A stretch of DNA of 64,000 bases from Azospirillum halopraeferens DSM 3675 (GCF_000429625.1 NZ_AUCF01000001.1:186001-250000), one strand, 5' to 3'. Shown: positions 15,646-25,201, counted from the first letter of the stretch. Made by a program: numbers and translations. Notes: a model not told the origin generated them from the letters alone.

Positions 15646-16653
15646 GTGACACTGGTGGTGGACGCAGACGACAGGAAAGGGCCCGCTGCGGCGCGCCGGC
15701 CGGTGTTCGCGGCGCTGGACCTCGGCACCAACAACTGCCGCCTGCTGATCGCCCGCGCCATTCCCGGCGGCTTCCGGGTGATCGACGCCTTTTCCCGCAT
15801 CGTGCGCCTGGGCGAAGGGCTGAGCCGCAGCGAACGGCTGAGCGAGCGGGCCATGGAACGCGCGCTCGACGCCCTGCGGATCTGCGGCGCCAAGATCGAG
15901 CGCCGCGGCGTCACCGCGGTCCGCGCCGTCGCCACCGAAGCCTGCCGGCGGGCGCGGAACTGCGGAAGCTTCGTCGACGCGGTGGAACGGGAAACCGGCA
16001 TCGCCATCGAGATCATCTCCAGCCAGGAGGAGGGGCGGCTGGCCATCGCCGGCTGCGCCTCCCTGCTCGATCCCGCCATCCCCTATGCGCTGGTCTTCGA
16101 CATCGGCGGCGGCTCCACCGAGCTGATGTGGCTGGAGGTGGCGCCGGGGCGGCGGCCGCGCCTGATCGACCAGATCTCCGTCCGCTGCGGCGTCATCGGC
16201 CTGGCCGAACGCTACGGCGGCGACCACATCCCGCCGGCCCGCTACCGCGCCATGGTGGAGGAGGTCGCGGAGCACATCGGCCCGTTCGCGGCGCGCAACG
16301 CCATCACCGAACGGCACGCCGGCGGACGGGTGCAGTTGCTGGGCACCTCGGGCACGGTGACGACGCTGGCCGGGGTGCACCTCGGCCTGCCCCGCTACGA
16401 CCGGCGGGCGGTGGACGGCCGCTTCCTCGGCCTGTCCGACGCGCGATCGATCATCGAATCGCTGGTGACGCTGGACTTCGCCGGCCGGGCAGGGCATCCC
16501 TGCATCGGACCCGAACGCGCCGACCTCGTGGTCGCCGGCTGCGCGGTGCTGGAGGCCATCTGCGACTGTTGTCCGGTGGACCGCCTGCGCATCGCCGACC
16601 GGGGCCTGCGGGAGGGAATCCTGGTCGACCTCATCGGCGCGGACCAGGTCTGA
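15646..16653 (+). CDS. Ppx/GppA-family exopolyphosphatase/phosphatase
   Basis: This 335-residue enzyme belongs to the actin/hsp70-like ASKHA fold family that removes phosphate from polyphosphate or from pppGpp. The phosphate-binding loops are 'AALDLGTNNCRLLIA' near the N-terminus, 'DIGGGSTELMWLE' in the middle and 'LLGTSGTVTTLAGVH' later. GTG 15646 has GGGAGG five bases upstream; longer in-frame openings run back into the tRNA gene and were rejected. It is the short form, without the C-terminal HD domain of full-length Ppx. A gene for 23S rRNA methyltransferase RlmE follows 55 bp downstream, a pairing common in alphaproteobacteria. The polyphosphate versus pppGpp preference cannot be told. 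Confidence 0.9.
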   Translation: MTLVVDADDRKGPAAARRPVFAALDLGTNNCRLLIARAIPGGFRVIDAFSRIVRLGEGLSRSERLSERAMERALDALRICGAKIERRGVTAVRAVATEACRRARNCGSFVDAVERETGIAIEIISSQEEGRLAIAGCASLLDPAIPYALVFDIGGGSTELMWLEVAPGRRPRLIDQISVRCGVIGLAERYGGDHIPPARYRAMVEEVAEHIGPFAARNAITERHAGGRVQLLGTSGTVTTLAGVHLGLPRYDRRAVDGRFLGLSDARSIIESLVTLDFAGRAGHPCIGPERADLVVAGCAVLEAICDCCPVDRLRIADRGLREGILVDLIGADQV

Positions 16654-16663
16654 AGCAGTGCCG

Positions 16664-16682
16664 CCGGCGGACGCTCCGCCGG
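16664..16682 (+). terminator. Hairpin between ppx and rlmE
   Basis: CCGGCGGA and TCCGCCGG form a perfect 8-bp stem with a 3-base loop, 11 bp after the ppx/gppA stop. No U-run follows, so it may attenuate rather than end the transcript before rlmE. Confidence 0.35.
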
Positions 16683-16708
16683 GCGGGTGCGAAGGAAACG
16701 GAAACGAG

Positions 16709-17449
16709 ATGCCACAGAAGCCGACCGATACGCGGCCGGGCGGGCGGCGGGCCACGGTCCGCGTCAAGACCGCCGGCAAGCGCTCCCTGTCCTCCACGCG
16801 CTGGCTGGAGCGCCAGTTGAACGACCCCTACGTGGCCGAGGCGCGCAAGCGCGGCTACCGCTCGCGCGCCGCCTTCAAGTTGCTGCAACTGGACGAGAAG
16901 TTCCACCTGCTGGCGCCGGGCAAACGGGTGGTCGACCTGGGCGCCGCCCCCGGCGGCTGGACCCAGGTGGCGGTCGCCCGCGTGCGCCCGTCGCAGACCG
17001 GTGCCAAGGTGGTCGGCCTGGACATCCTGCCCATGGACCCGCTGCCCGAGGCGACGACCATGCAGGCGGACTTCCTGGAGGAGGGCGCGGCGGAATGCCT
17101 GAAGGAGGCGCTGGGCGGCCCCGCCGACCTGGTGCTGAGCGACATGGCCGCCCCCACCACCGGCCACCACCAGACCGACCATTTGCGCATCATGGCCCTG
17201 GCGGAGGCCGCCTACGACTTCGCCGAGGAGGTGCTGGAGCCAGGCGGCGCCTTCGTGTGCAAGCTGTTCCAGGGCGGCGCGGAACGCTCGCTCCTCGACC
17301 GGCTGAAGCGTGACTTCGCCACCGTGCGCCATGCCAAGCCGCCGGCCAGCCGCGCCGATTCCTCGGAAACCTACATCGTCGCCATGGGCTTCCGCGGCAC
17401 CGGCGCCGGCACGCCGGCCCCGGACGGCGACGACGGGGAAGAGGGCTGA
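16709..17449 (+). CDS. rlmE: 23S rRNA (uridine2552-2'-O)-methyltransferase RlmE
   Basis: RlmE (FtsJ) methylates the ribose of U2552 in the A-loop of 23S rRNA, a late step of 50S assembly. The 246-residue protein has the AdoMet motif 'VVDLGAAPGGWTQVA'. The K-D-K-E catalytic tetrad is present: Lys in 'RSRAAFKLLQL', Asp in 'DLVLSDMAAP', Lys in 'FVCKLFQGG' and Glu in 'SSETYIV'. ATG 16709 is preferred over an upstream GTG at 16658 because the family begins shortly before the basic 'RWLERQLNDPYV' segment. The N-terminal ~35 residues are basic, as in alphaproteobacterial homologues. Confidence 0.93.
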   Translation: MPQKPTDTRPGGRRATVRVKTAGKRSLSSTRWLERQLNDPYVAEARKRGYRSRAAFKLLQLDEKFHLLAPGKRVVDLGAAPGGWTQVAVARVRPSQTGAKVVGLDILPMDPLPEATTMQADFLEEGAAECLKEALGGPADLVLSDMAAPTTGHHQTDHLRIMALAEAAYDFAEEVLEPGGAFVCKLFQGGAERSLLDRLKRDFATVRHAKPPASRADSSETYIVAMGFRGTGAGTPAPDGDDGEEG

Positions 17450-17467
17450 CGCCCTCCGCCCGTCCGT

Positions 17468-18283
17468 TCAGGCCGCGTCGCGCAGGGCCAGCGTGCGTTC
17501 CAGCCAGTCGTGGATGAGGCCGGCGACTTCGTCCCAGCCGGGTTCCAGCATCATCGCGTGACCGCGGCCGGGCATGATGACCGGATCGGTGCCGAACAGC
17601 CGCGCGGTGCTGGTGACGTGGTCGGGCGGGATCAGGATGTCCCGCTCGGCCCCGATCACCAGGGACGGGATGGTGCGGTCGTAGATCGCCGGAAACGGGT
17701 TCCAGCCCATGGTCTCGAACAGCACCCGCTGGCTCTCCTCCTGAAGCAGCGGTTCGTAGCGCTCAGCCTCCGCGTGCGGCATGCGGTCGGAGAACATGGC
17801 CCGCCGGATGCCCTCGGGGTCCACGTGGCGCGATCCGCAAGCCATCAGGACACCCATCTGCTGGAAGGCGTAGGGATCGCGCAAGGCGAAGCCCAGCGAC
17901 GCCTCCATCAGGCCATGGGGCGGGGTCGAGGCCATCAGCACGGCCGCCGGCGCACTGCGCCGCAACAGGGCGCGCTGGATCACCAGCCCGCCCATGGAGT
18001 GGCCGATCAGCACCGGTGGTTCGGACAGGCGGTCGATGGTGGCGAGCACGTCCTCCACATAGTCCGACACACCGTGCCAGCGCAGGCCATCGTGGCCGTC
18101 GCTGCCGCCGTGCCCGCGCAGGCTGACGGCGTGTGCCTCCCAGCCCCGTTCGGCGAACCAGGGCAGGAACGTGGCGTCCCATATCCAGGCGCCGCAGAAG
18201 GCACCGTGAACGAACAACAGGGGCGGGCGGCGCACCGGCGCGGCGGCGGCGGGGCGACGGGATATGAGTTCGAGCGTGGGCAT
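17468..18283 (-). CDS. Alpha/beta-fold hydrolase
   Basis: This is a 271-residue soluble hydrolase of the alpha/beta superfamily. The oxyanion strand 'LLFVHGAFCGAWIWD' is near the N-terminus. The nucleophile elbow is GHSMG with its catalytic Ser, 'SLVIGAERDILIPPD' carries the acid Asp, and 'MPGRGHAMMLE' carries the catalytic His. All three triad residues are therefore present. It is tail-to-tail with rlmE, with only 18 bp between. A second alpha/beta hydrolase lies just upstream on the same strand. The substrate (ester, lactone or C-C bond) cannot be inferred. No strong ribosome site precedes the start. Confidence 0.88.
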   Translation of the reverse strand: MPTLELISRRPAAAAPVRRPPLLFVHGAFCGAWIWDATFLPWFAERGWEAHAVSLRGHGGSDGHDGLRWHGVSDYVEDVLATIDRLSEPPVLIGHSMGGLVIQRALLRRSAPAAVLMASTPPHGLMEASLGFALRDPYAFQQMGVLMACGSRHVDPEGIRRAMFSDRMPHAEAERYEPLLQEESQRVLFETMGWNPFPAIYDRTIPSLVIGAERDILIPPDHVTSTARLFGTDPVIMPGRGHAMMLEPGWDEVAGLIHDWLERTLALRDAA

Positions 18284-18336
18284 GACCCGAAACTATGTTG
18301 CGATGCAGCAAAAGTCCAGAGCGACACCCGCCGTCC

Positions 18337-18975
18337 TCAGGCGGTAGTGCGAAGGTGGGTGTCGAACCAGGCACGGGCGGACGCCGCCATGATGTCGAGT
18401 GTTCCGGTTTCCTCGAACAGGTGGCCGGCCCCCGGCACCACCTGCAACGCCTTGATGCCGTGCAGGCGCTCCAGGGCCTGGCGGTTCAGTTCGACCACCG
18501 GGCCGTCGTTGCCGCCGACGATCAGCAGGGTGGGGGCACTGACGCCGTCCAGCCACACCTCCGCCAGGTCGGGGCGGCCGCCGCGGCAGACGACGGCGCC
18601 GACGCGGTCGTGCTCGGCCACGCGGGCGGCGGCGATCAGCGCGGCGGCGGCCCCGGTGGAGGCGCCGAAATAGCCGACGGGCCGGCCGGCGCCGCCGGGG
18701 AGGCCGTGCACGTAACGGGTGGCGAGGATCAGGCGTTCGGCCAGCCGATGCACGTCGAAGACGTTCGCCGGATCCGTCGCTTCCTCCGGCGTCAGCAGAT
18801 CGAACAGCAGCGTCGCGAACCCGGCCTGTTGCAGAACCTCGGCAACGCGGCGGTTGCGCGGACTGTGGCGGTTGCTGCCGCCACCATGGGCGAACACGAT
18901 GACGGGGCCGGTGTCCTGCGGCAGCGCCAACGTTCCCTCCAACCCGAGCGGGTCGATGCGAACCTCCCGTTCCAT
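18337..18975 (-). CDS. Dienelactone-hydrolase-like alpha/beta hydrolase
   Basis: This 212-residue protein has the compact dienelactone hydrolase shape. The oxyanion motif 'VIVFAHGGGSNRHS' appears early. The nucleophile elbow is 'GYFGASTGAAAAL' (GASTG with Ser). The acid is in 'LLIVGGNDGPVV' and the final His in 'VVPGAGHLFEE'. ATG 18975 has GAGGGAG six bases upstream; an in-frame ATG nine codons earlier has no better site. Such proteins are often fused to or paired with phosphoribosyltransferases, but none is present here. A cupin gene is divergently transcribed. Hydrolase identity is firm, the substrate unknown. Confidence 0.85.
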   Translation of the reverse strand: MEREVRIDPLGLEGTLALPQDTGPVIVFAHGGGSNRHSPRNRRVAEVLQQAGFATLLFDLLTPEEATDPANVFDVHRLAERLILATRYVHGLPGGAGRPVGYFGASTGAAAALIAAARVAEHDRVGAVVCRGGRPDLAEVWLDGVSAPTLLIVGGNDGPVVELNRQALERLHGIKALQVVPGAGHLFEETGTLDIMAASARAWFDTHLRTTA

Positions 18976-19092
18976 GCGTGGCTCCCTCTTCCGTTCCCGC
19001 ATCCAACAAGGGGGGCGGACCAAGCGTCCCCGTTTGACGCCCGGTGCGCTCCGGGCGATCCTGACGCCAGTGTAAACCGGGAGGAGGGCATC

Positions 19093-19572
19093 ATGGCATC
19101 CGACACACCGGCCGCGGCGCGGCCGGCGGTTCTCGACGCGGCAGCGCTGCGCGGGCCGATGGGGGCAACCCTGTATCCCGAACCGTTCCGGCATGTGGTG
19201 GCCGGCCGTGCGAAGGTCCGGCTGGGGGATTCCTTCGGCCTCACCAACTTCGGCGTGAATCTCACACGGCTGGAGCCGGGAGCGGCCTCGGCCCTGCGCC
19301 ACTGGCACACCCGGCAGGACGAGTTCGTGTACGTGCTGGAAGGGGAACTGGTCCTGGTCACCGACACCGGCGAGCACACCCTGCGGCCCGGCATGTGCGC
19401 CGGCTTTCCCGCCGGGGAGCCCAACGGGCACCACCTCATCAACCGCGGGGGCACGACCGCCGTGTACCTGGAGGTCGGTGACCGCACCGGTGGTGACGCG
19501 GTGGATTACCCGGGCGTGGACATGCTGGTGCGCGATGGGCGGTTCGTCCACCGCGACGGCACACCCTGGTAA
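19093..19572 (+). CDS. Single-domain cupin protein
   Basis: This is a 159-residue cupin, a small beta-barrel that usually binds a metal ion. Motif 1 is clear ('LRHWHTRQDEFVYVLEGE', with two His and a Glu as ligands). Motif 2 ('GFPAGEPNGHHLINRG') supplies the fourth His. ATG 19093 follows a strong GGGAGGAGGG ribosome site. A C-terminal segment of ~35 residues after the barrel ('VDYPGVDMLVRDGRFVHRDG') is typical of a subgroup found in alphaproteobacteria. It is divergent from the hydrolase gene and convergent with the sugar decarboxylase. Function is unknown; dioxygenase, isomerase or sensor roles are all possible in this fold. Confidence 0.85.
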   Translation: MASDTPAAARPAVLDAAALRGPMGATLYPEPFRHVVAGRAKVRLGDSFGLTNFGVNLTRLEPGAASALRHWHTRQDEFVYVLEGELVLVTDTGEHTLRPGMCAGFPAGEPNGHHLINRGGTTAVYLEVGDRTGGDAVDYPGVDMLVRDGRFVHRDGTPW

Positions 19573-19581
19573 AAGGGGCCG

Positions 19582-20559
19582 CTATTCCGCGGCCGTGCGC
19601 AGGCCGGGGCGGCCCAGCAGCGCGTCGAAATGGGCAATGGTGCGCTTCAGGCCTGCGTCCAGCGGCACCCGCGGCCGCCAGCCCAGCACCGTGCGCGCCA
19701 CGGTGATGTCCGGCCGGCGCTGCCGGGGGTCGTCCTGCGGCAACTCCCGATGGATGATTCGCGACGATGATCCCGTGAGCTTCAGCACCTTCTCCGCCAG
19801 GTCCAGCATGGTGAACTCGCCGGGGTTGCCCAGGTTGACCGGACCGGTCACCGCCGCCGGGCTGTCCATCAGGGCCAGGAACCCGTCAATCAGGTCGTCG
19901 ACATAGCAGAAGGAGCGGGTCTGCGTGCCGTCGCCATAGATGGTGATGGGGTCCCCGCGCAGGGCCTGCACGATGAAGTTGGACACGACGCGGCCGTCCT
20001 CCGGGTGCATGCGGGGGCCGTAGGTGTTGAAGATCCGCGCGACCTTGATCTCCACCCCGTGGCGGCGGTGATAATCGAAGAACAGCGTCTCGGCGCAGCG
20101 CTTGCCCTCGTCGTAGCAGGCGCGCGGCCCGATCGGATTGACGTCGCCGCGATAGGTTTCCGGCTGCGGGTGGACCGACGGATCGCCGTAGACTTCCGAC
20201 GTCGACGCCTGGAGGATGCGGGCGTTCAGCCGCTTGGCCAGACCCAGCATGTTGATGGCCCCCAGCACCGACGTCTTCATCGTATGGATCGGGTCGTGTC
20301 GGTAGTGAACGGGCGACGCCGGGCAGGCGAGATTGTAGATTTCATCCACCTCCACATGGAGAGGAAGCGTCACGTCGTGGCGAAGAAGTTCGAAACGCGG
20401 GCTGTTGGTCAGATGTGCGACATTGTTTCGCGACCCGGTAAAGTAATTATCGACGCAAAGAACTTCACATCCCTGCGCCAGAAGGCGTTCGCAGAGATGG
20501 GAGCCGAGAAATCCGGCGCCTCCGGTCACCAGGACGCGCTTGGACGCTGACTGTCTCAC
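19582..20559 (-). CDS. UDP-glucuronate decarboxylase (UDP-xylose synthase)-like SDR
   Basis: This extended short-chain dehydrogenase most likely converts UDP-glucuronate to UDP-xylose for surface polysaccharide. The 325 residues carry the NAD-binding '[19 protein letters not shown]' and the substrate loop '[20 protein letters not shown]', which is diagnostic of the UXS group. '[16 protein letters not shown]', the catalytic 'YDEGKRCAE' (YxxxK) and '[18 protein letters not shown]' also match. It stands alone, not in a polysaccharide operon. The glycosyltransferase cluster at 49-57 kb is the nearest related locus. The call is strong because the long loop signature is specific. Confidence 0.9.
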   Translation of the reverse strand: MRQSASKRVLVTGGAGFLGSHLCERLLAQGCEVLCVDNYFTGSRNNVAHLTNSPRFELLRHDVTLPLHVEVDEIYNLACPASPVHYRHDPIHTMKTSVLGAINMLGLAKRLNARILQASTSEVYGDPSVHPQPETYRGDVNPIGPRACYDEGKRCAETLFFDYHRRHGVEIKVARIFNTYGPRMHPEDGRVVSNFIVQALRGDPITIYGDGTQTRSFCYVDDLIDGFLALMDSPAAVTGPVNLGNPGEFTMLDLAEKVLKLTGSSSRIIHRELPQDDPRQRRPDITVARTVLGWRPRVPLDAGLKRTIAHFDALLGRPGLRTAAE

Positions 20560-20909
20560 GGTGTGCCCTCGTCGTTGGCGGATGCCGCTGGTGCAGCGGG
20601 CCGCATGTGCGTGGACGTGTCCGGATTATTCCGGATCTTTCGGCAAACACTTCACGGAGACTTAATGTTCTCTGCGCCGAAGGGTCTAGCCCGGTTGCGC
20701 TCGCGCTGCTGTGCCCGCGGTGGCGCGTGCAATGGAAAGGGATTTCCGCTACTTTCGCAAGGACGTTGCGGGAAGGGGGACGGATCGGTGTCGATGATGG
20801 CGCGACACGCGCCGTTGATGATGCGGGCGCATCATGCGCCCGTTGTGTCGTGCGCGACGGGGCGGGCGCCAACCGCGCCGGTGCCGGCGCCGGCGGCATC
20901 GGGCGCCCC
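20560..20909. other. Divergent intergenic region between the UXS gene and a sensor kinase gene
   Basis: These 350 bp separate two divergent genes and should hold both promoters. A TCCGGA, 4 bases, TCCGGA pair occurs at about 20620-20635. The stretch 20590-20770 has lower GC than its surroundings. Open frames extend upstream of the kinase start but lack coding character. Confidence 0.45.
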
Positions 20910-23279
20910 ATGACGGCTGGAACGGACGCCGTGGTTCACGCGGGCACGGACGCGGCCGGAGACCGGACGACGCGCGCGCTTCTGCGCACCGTGCCGGTGA
21001 GCTGGCGGCTGTTCCTGATCGTCGTCCTGAACGGTGTCGCCACGTTGGCGCTGGGGGTGCTGGTGTGGGCCGGCGCCACGGTGACGGTGGCGGAATGGCA
21101 GGCGGTGCGCCGGGTGCAGGCGTACGACCGCCTGTTCGTGAGCATCGACAGCGACGTCGGCCGTCTGCAAAGCCTGGTGCACCGCTACATCCACACCCCC
21201 ACCACCGAGCTGCTGGGCGAGATCGACCGCCGGCGCGAAGCGCTGCTGGGCAAGCTGGAAAGCACCGCGGTGCCCGACGCTGAGATGGCGGAGGACTTGG
21301 CGCGGCTGACGGCCGCGTCGCGCCGTTTCCTGGCCAGCTTCGACGCGGTGCGCACGCTGATGACGCGGCTGCGCCAGAACTACGAAACGGCCGTCCTGCG
21401 CACCGGCGGCGAGATGTCGGCGCTCTACGCTGCCCTCGACGTGGCGGTGCGGTCCGGCGATCCGGCGCTGCTGCCCCTGCTGGGAACGTCGCGGGAAGGA
21501 TTCGCCAACGCTCTGCTGGCCACCAACGCCTATTATCTCAGCGCCGACCCCGAGGCGGCGCACCGGGCCGACGCGGCGCTGACGTCCATCGACCTGGCCC
21601 TGCTGGAGATGCGGGCCATCGCCGGCGAAGGGTTCCACCGCGACGCCGTCGACGCCCTGCGTGAACGGGTGGAGGTGCTGCGCCAGGGGCTGGCGACGCT
21701 GCGCTTCACCACTGAACAGCAGGCGCGCTTACTGGGCAGCGAGATCGACGGCGGGCAACGCGCCATGGCCCGCATCATCGACAGCATGGTCGTCCATGGC
21801 CGCGACCGCGAGGCGCAGGCGCAGCAGCGGTTCGACGAGGCCCTGTTCCGCATCGGCTGGGGCATCGCCCTGCTGGGGGTGGCGTTCCTCAGCCTCAGCG
21901 CCGCCGCGTCCTGGGCTATCGGGCAGAGCATCGGCCGTCCCCTGAACGGCCTGATGAACACCATGAACGCCATCGCCGGCGGCGACTACGACCGGCCCGT
22001 CCACGGCACCGCGGTGGGCGACGAGATCGGGGCCATGGCCCGCACCGTCGCCGTTTTCCGCGAGAACGCCGCCGTCCGCCGCCGCATGGAGGCGGAGCGC
22101 GAGGCGCAGGAGCGGCGCTGGCGCACCATGCTGGAATCCAGCCCCGTCGGCATCTCCATCATCTGTGCGCACACCCACGCGCGCCTCTACAGCAACCCCA
22201 AGTTCGACGCCCTGTTCGGCATCGTCGATCATCCCTCCGCCCTGGAGTGGCCGGTGGCCGAGAGTTTCGTCGATCCCGCCGACGTCCGGCGCATGCTGGA
22301 GGAGTACGGTGCCCGCGGCGAGGTCAGCGGGCTGGAGGTGCAGCGCCGGCGCCTGGACGGGACGACCTGGTGGTGCCTGCTGGACGTGCGCTCCATGGAG
22401 TACGACGGCCGGCCCGCCTACATCGTCTGGCATTACGACGTCACCGACCGACACCGCGCCGCCGTCGACCTGCGCGCCGCCAAGGAAAGGGCGGAGACCG
22501 CGCTGGCCGAACTGCGCGAAACGCAGCAGAGTCTGATCCAGGCGGAAAAACTCGCCTCGCTGGGCGGGCTGGTCGCCGGCGTGGCCCACGAGATCAACAC
22601 CCCCGTGGGCATCACCGTCACCGCCGCGTCCCTGTTGGCCGATGAAACCAGGGCGCTGAGCGGCCGCTTCGCCGAGGGGACGGTGCGCCGTTCCGACCTT
22701 CAGCGCTATCTGGACCTGGCCGACGAGGCGACCGCGCGCATCCTGGCCAACGCCGACCGCGCGGCGTCGCTGATCCACAGCTTCAAGCAGGTGGCCGTCG
22801 ACCAGACCCACGACGACCGCCGCACCTTCGACTTCGGCACCTATATCCGCGAGGTGCTGGTCAGCCTGGGGCCGCGGCTGAAACCGTCGGGGACGGTGGT
22901 GGAGGTGGACTGCCCCGACGGCGTGGTCATCGACGGCTACCCCGGCCCGGTCGCCCAGGTCATCACCAACCTGGTCATCAATGCGCTGGTCCATGCCTTC
23001 GAACCCGGCCAATCCGGCCGCATCCGCGTGTGCGTGCGGCCGCTGGACGGCGACGAGGTGGAGATGGTCTTCGCCGATGACGGCCGCGGCATCCCCGCCG
23101 AGGTCCTGCCCAAGATCTTCGATCCCTTCTTCACCACCAACCGCGGCCGGGGCGGCACCGGGCTGGGCCTCAACATCGTCTACAACATCATCCAGCAGAC
23201 GCTGCGCGGCCGCCTCGCCGTGGACAGCCGGGTGGGCGAGGGGACCACCTTCACCCTGCGCTTTCCGCGACGGATGTGA
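20910..23279 (+). CDS. Membrane-bound PAS sensor histidine kinase (orphan)
   Basis: This is a 789-residue two-component sensor. Membrane segment 1 spans about residues 33-58. A long helical extracytoplasmic domain follows (~60-310), then membrane segment 2 (~314-340), a HAMP linker, one PAS domain (~405-525), a coiled coil and the kinase core. The H-box is 'VAGVAHEINTPVGITV' with phospho-acceptor His near residue 560. The ATPase shows the N-box 'NLVINALVHAF', the G1 loop 'DDGRGIPAE' and the F/G2 loops 'FDPFFTTNRGRGGTGLGL'. ATG 20910 is chosen because upstream in-frame sequence lacks kinase character. No response regulator is adjacent. The 3' end overlaps the convergent transporter gene by 29 bp. 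Confidence 0.9.
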   Translation: MTAGTDAVVHAGTDAAGDRTTRALLRTVPVSWRLFLIVVLNGVATLALGVLVWAGATVTVAEWQAVRRVQAYDRLFVSIDSDVGRLQSLVHRYIHTPTTELLGEIDRRREALLGKLESTAVPDAEMAEDLARLTAASRRFLASFDAVRTLMTRLRQNYETAVLRTGGEMSALYAALDVAVRSGDPALLPLLGTSREGFANALLATNAYYLSADPEAAHRADAALTSIDLALLEMRAIAGEGFHRDAVDALRERVEVLRQGLATLRFTTEQQARLLGSEIDGGQRAMARIIDSMVVHGRDREAQAQQRFDEALFRIGWGIALLGVAFLSLSAAASWAIGQSIGRPLNGLMNTMNAIAGGDYDRPVHGTAVGDEIGAMARTVAVFRENAAVRRRMEAEREAQERRWRTMLESSPVGISIICAHTHARLYSNPKFDALFGIVDHPSALEWPVAESFVDPADVRRMLEEYGARGEVSGLEVQRRRLDGTTWWCLLDVRSMEYDGRPAYIVWHYDVTDRHRAAVDLRAAKERAETALAELRETQQSLIQAEKLASLGGLVAGVAHEINTPVGITVTAASLLADETRALSGRFAEGTVRRSDLQRYLDLADEATARILANADRAASLIHSFKQVAVDQTHDDRRTFDFGTYIREVLVSLGPRLKPSGTVVEVDCPDGVVIDGYPGPVAQVITNLVINALVHAFEPGQSGRIRVCVRPLDGDEVEMVFADDGRGIPAEVLPKIFDPFFTTNRGRGGTGLGLNIVYNIIQQTLRGRLAVDSRVGEGTTFTLRFPRRM

Positions 23280-24945
23280 TGGCGGGGGCCGGCGCCGGTT
23301 CCACCGGGGCGGCCGGGCGCACCACCAGCTTGGCGATCTTGCGCACCAGCCGGTGCAGGCGCGAGATCCGCTCGATATCCGCCATGGCCCCGGTGAAGCC
23401 GGTGCGGGTTCGGGCGTCGCCGTGCACCAGGTCGCGGAACAGGGTGTCGGTCAGGCGGCGGACGGTGGCGTGCAGTTCCTGCTTGGCGGCGATCACCGCA
23501 GCGGCAGTTGCCGGATCCTGCCGGGCGAGCGCATCCATGGTGGCGCAGAGGTGCCGGTGGACCTCGGTGCCCAGGGACACCAGGCCGGCGGCCAGCGTCG
23601 GCGACAGGGGGCGCCGCCGCATATCCGGCTCGGTCAGGGACGGCCGGCCCAGGGTGGCCGTCACCTCCAGGACGGAGTTGAGCAGCTCCACCGCCTGCAG
23701 CAGATCGGTGGCGGCGGCGGCGTTGGCCGGGCTCATGTCCGCGGCCATGATGCGGGCGATGTAGGCGAGGATGCTCTTGCGCAGCCGGTGCGTCGCCTCC
23801 ACCGGCGCACCGGCGAGGATGGGGGCGTCGTCATCGCCGCGCCCGCGCAGGCGGTGCTCCAGCTCCACCAGCGCGCCGGCCTGGAGCGTCGCGACCTCGC
23901 GGCCGAAGCGGGCCACCTCCAGCCGGGCGGCCTCCATGGCCATGGCCGGCACCGTCAGCAGGGCGGCGTCGAGGTGCTGGGGCTCCAGCGCCGCCACCGG
24001 CCGGTCGGGCACCAGGCGTTGCAGCAGGCGCGCGATCTGCGGCGTGAAGCCGATGAACAGCAGGGTGTTGGCGACGTTGAACAGGGTATGGGCGTTGGCG
24101 ATCTCGCGCGCCACGTCGGGGCCGCCGCCGAACAGGCCGGACAGGGCCCGGGCGGCGTCCGCCAGTTCCCCGATGAAGGGCATCCACACCACGGCCCCGG
24201 CGATGTTGAAGCCGAGGTGGACGAGGAACAGCCGCACCGCGTCGGGCGGTTTGCCGATGGTGGCGAGGCCGGCGGTGACGCAGGTGCCGATGTTGGCGCC
24301 GAGTGCCGCGGCGATCGCGGTTTCCAACCCCATCAGGCCGCCCGACGCCATGGTCATGACGATGGCGGTGGTCGCCGCCGAGGATTGCACCAGCGCGGTG
24401 AACAGCGCCCCGGCCAGCACCGCCAGCGGCACCGATTCCAGGGTGCGCAGCGCCTCCACGAACGCGGGATCGTCGCGCAGGGGCCGCATGGCATCGCTCA
24501 TCACGCCCATGCCGAAGAAGACCAGCCCCAGGCCCAGCCCGCAGAGACCCAGGTTGCGCGTGCGCTGGCGCCGCCCCAGGGACGACACCAGGACGCCCGC
24601 GGCGATGGCGGGAAGGGCCAGGCGGCCGATGTCGAAGGCGATGATCTGCGCCGTCATGGTGGAGCCGATGTTGGCGCCGAACACCACGCCGATCGCCTGC
24701 GCCGTCGTCAGGAAGCCGGCGGAGATGAAACCCACCAGCAGCACCGTGGTGACCGACGAGGAGTTCAGCGCCGCCGTCACTACCGCCCCGGTGCCCACCG
24801 CGGCGAAGCGGTTGACGGTGAGACGGCCCAGCAGGTCACGCAGGCTGTCGCCGGCCACCACCCGCAGCGCCCTGGTCATGACGTCCAGCCCCAGCATGAA
24901 GAGGGCGAGCCCTCCCAGCAGGCCGGACCACACGTCGAAATCCAT
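23251..24945 (-). CDS. Na/Pi cotransporter family protein with PhoU-like C-terminal domain
   Basis: This 564-residue inner-membrane protein belongs to the NptA/YjbB group thought to move phosphate with or against sodium. Two inverted transport repeats are visible with their Gln/Asn-Ser-Ser signatures. One is 'ALNSSSVTTVLLVGF' and the other 'ALVQSSAATTAIVMTMA'. 'GVVFGANIGSTMTAQ' and 'AALGANIGTCVTAGL' are the matching loops. The last ~230 residues are helical and PhoU-like, probably regulatory. ATG 24945 starts directly before the first membrane segment; a longer form from 25014 lacks support. The stop lies inside the 3' end of the convergent kinase gene. Confidence 0.88.
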   Translation of the reverse strand: MDFDVWSGLLGGLALFMLGLDVMTRALRVVAGDSLRDLLGRLTVNRFAAVGTGAVVTAALNSSSVTTVLLVGFISAGFLTTAQAIGVVFGANIGSTMTAQIIAFDIGRLALPAIAAGVLVSSLGRRQRTRNLGLCGLGLGLVFFGMGVMSDAMRPLRDDPAFVEALRTLESVPLAVLAGALFTALVQSSAATTAIVMTMASGGLMGLETAIAAALGANIGTCVTAGLATIGKPPDAVRLFLVHLGFNIAGAVVWMPFIGELADAARALSGLFGGGPDVAREIANAHTLFNVANTLLFIGFTPQIARLLQRLVPDRPVAALEPQHLDAALLTVPAMAMEAARLEVARFGREVATLQAGALVELEHRLRGRGDDDAPILAGAPVEATHRLRKSILAYIARIMAADMSPANAAAATDLLQAVELLNSVLEVTATLGRPSLTEPDMRRRPLSPTLAAGLVSLGTEVHRHLCATMDALARQDPATAAAVIAAKQELHATVRRLTDTLFRDLVHGDARTRTGFTGAMADIERISRLHRLVRKIAKLVVRPAAPVEPAPAPAITSVAESAG

Positions 24946-25084
24946 GTCCGTCCCCGAATGCGCACGCGGCAAGGCCGGTGAGCATCGCAGGAAAGGGTTA
25001 ACGGCTGTTTGCACGCAGCGCGCCGCGCCCGCCTCATCCCGCTTGGCAAGCCGCGGCCCGGTGCGTTAAAGCTCCCCCGAAGGC

Positions 25085-25195
25085 GTCCGCGACTGCGGAT
25101 GAACGGGAATCGCCGTGCGGCCCCGGCGGGGGCCGGGGCCGGCCCGCCCTGCCGCTCCGGACCGCGGTGAGCGCCCGCACTGCCAGGGAAGCGCA
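25085..25195 (+). ncRNA. Possible cobalamin riboswitch upstream of the B12 operon
   Basis: The leader before the cobalamin operon contains blocks resembling the B12-riboswitch core. 'GCGGATGAACGGGAATCGCC' spans 25095-25114. A GTGCGG-CCCC element, 'CCCGCCCTGCCGC' (resembling CCCGCAACTGTG) and 'CCGCACTGCCAGGGAAGCG' (resembling GCCACTG..GGGAAGG) follow. A canonical 3' B12 box was not found, so this may be the shorter AdoCbl-variant type or a degenerate copy. The leader abuts the first start codon, which suits translational control. Confidence 0.45.
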
Positions 25196-25201
25196 CCGCC
25201 C

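Noticed and set aside
22981-24981. A 666-codon plus-strand open frame across the Na/Pi transporter gene
   Set aside because: It is antisense to a protein with clear transport repeats and has a repetitive Gln/His/Gly make-up typical of shadows.
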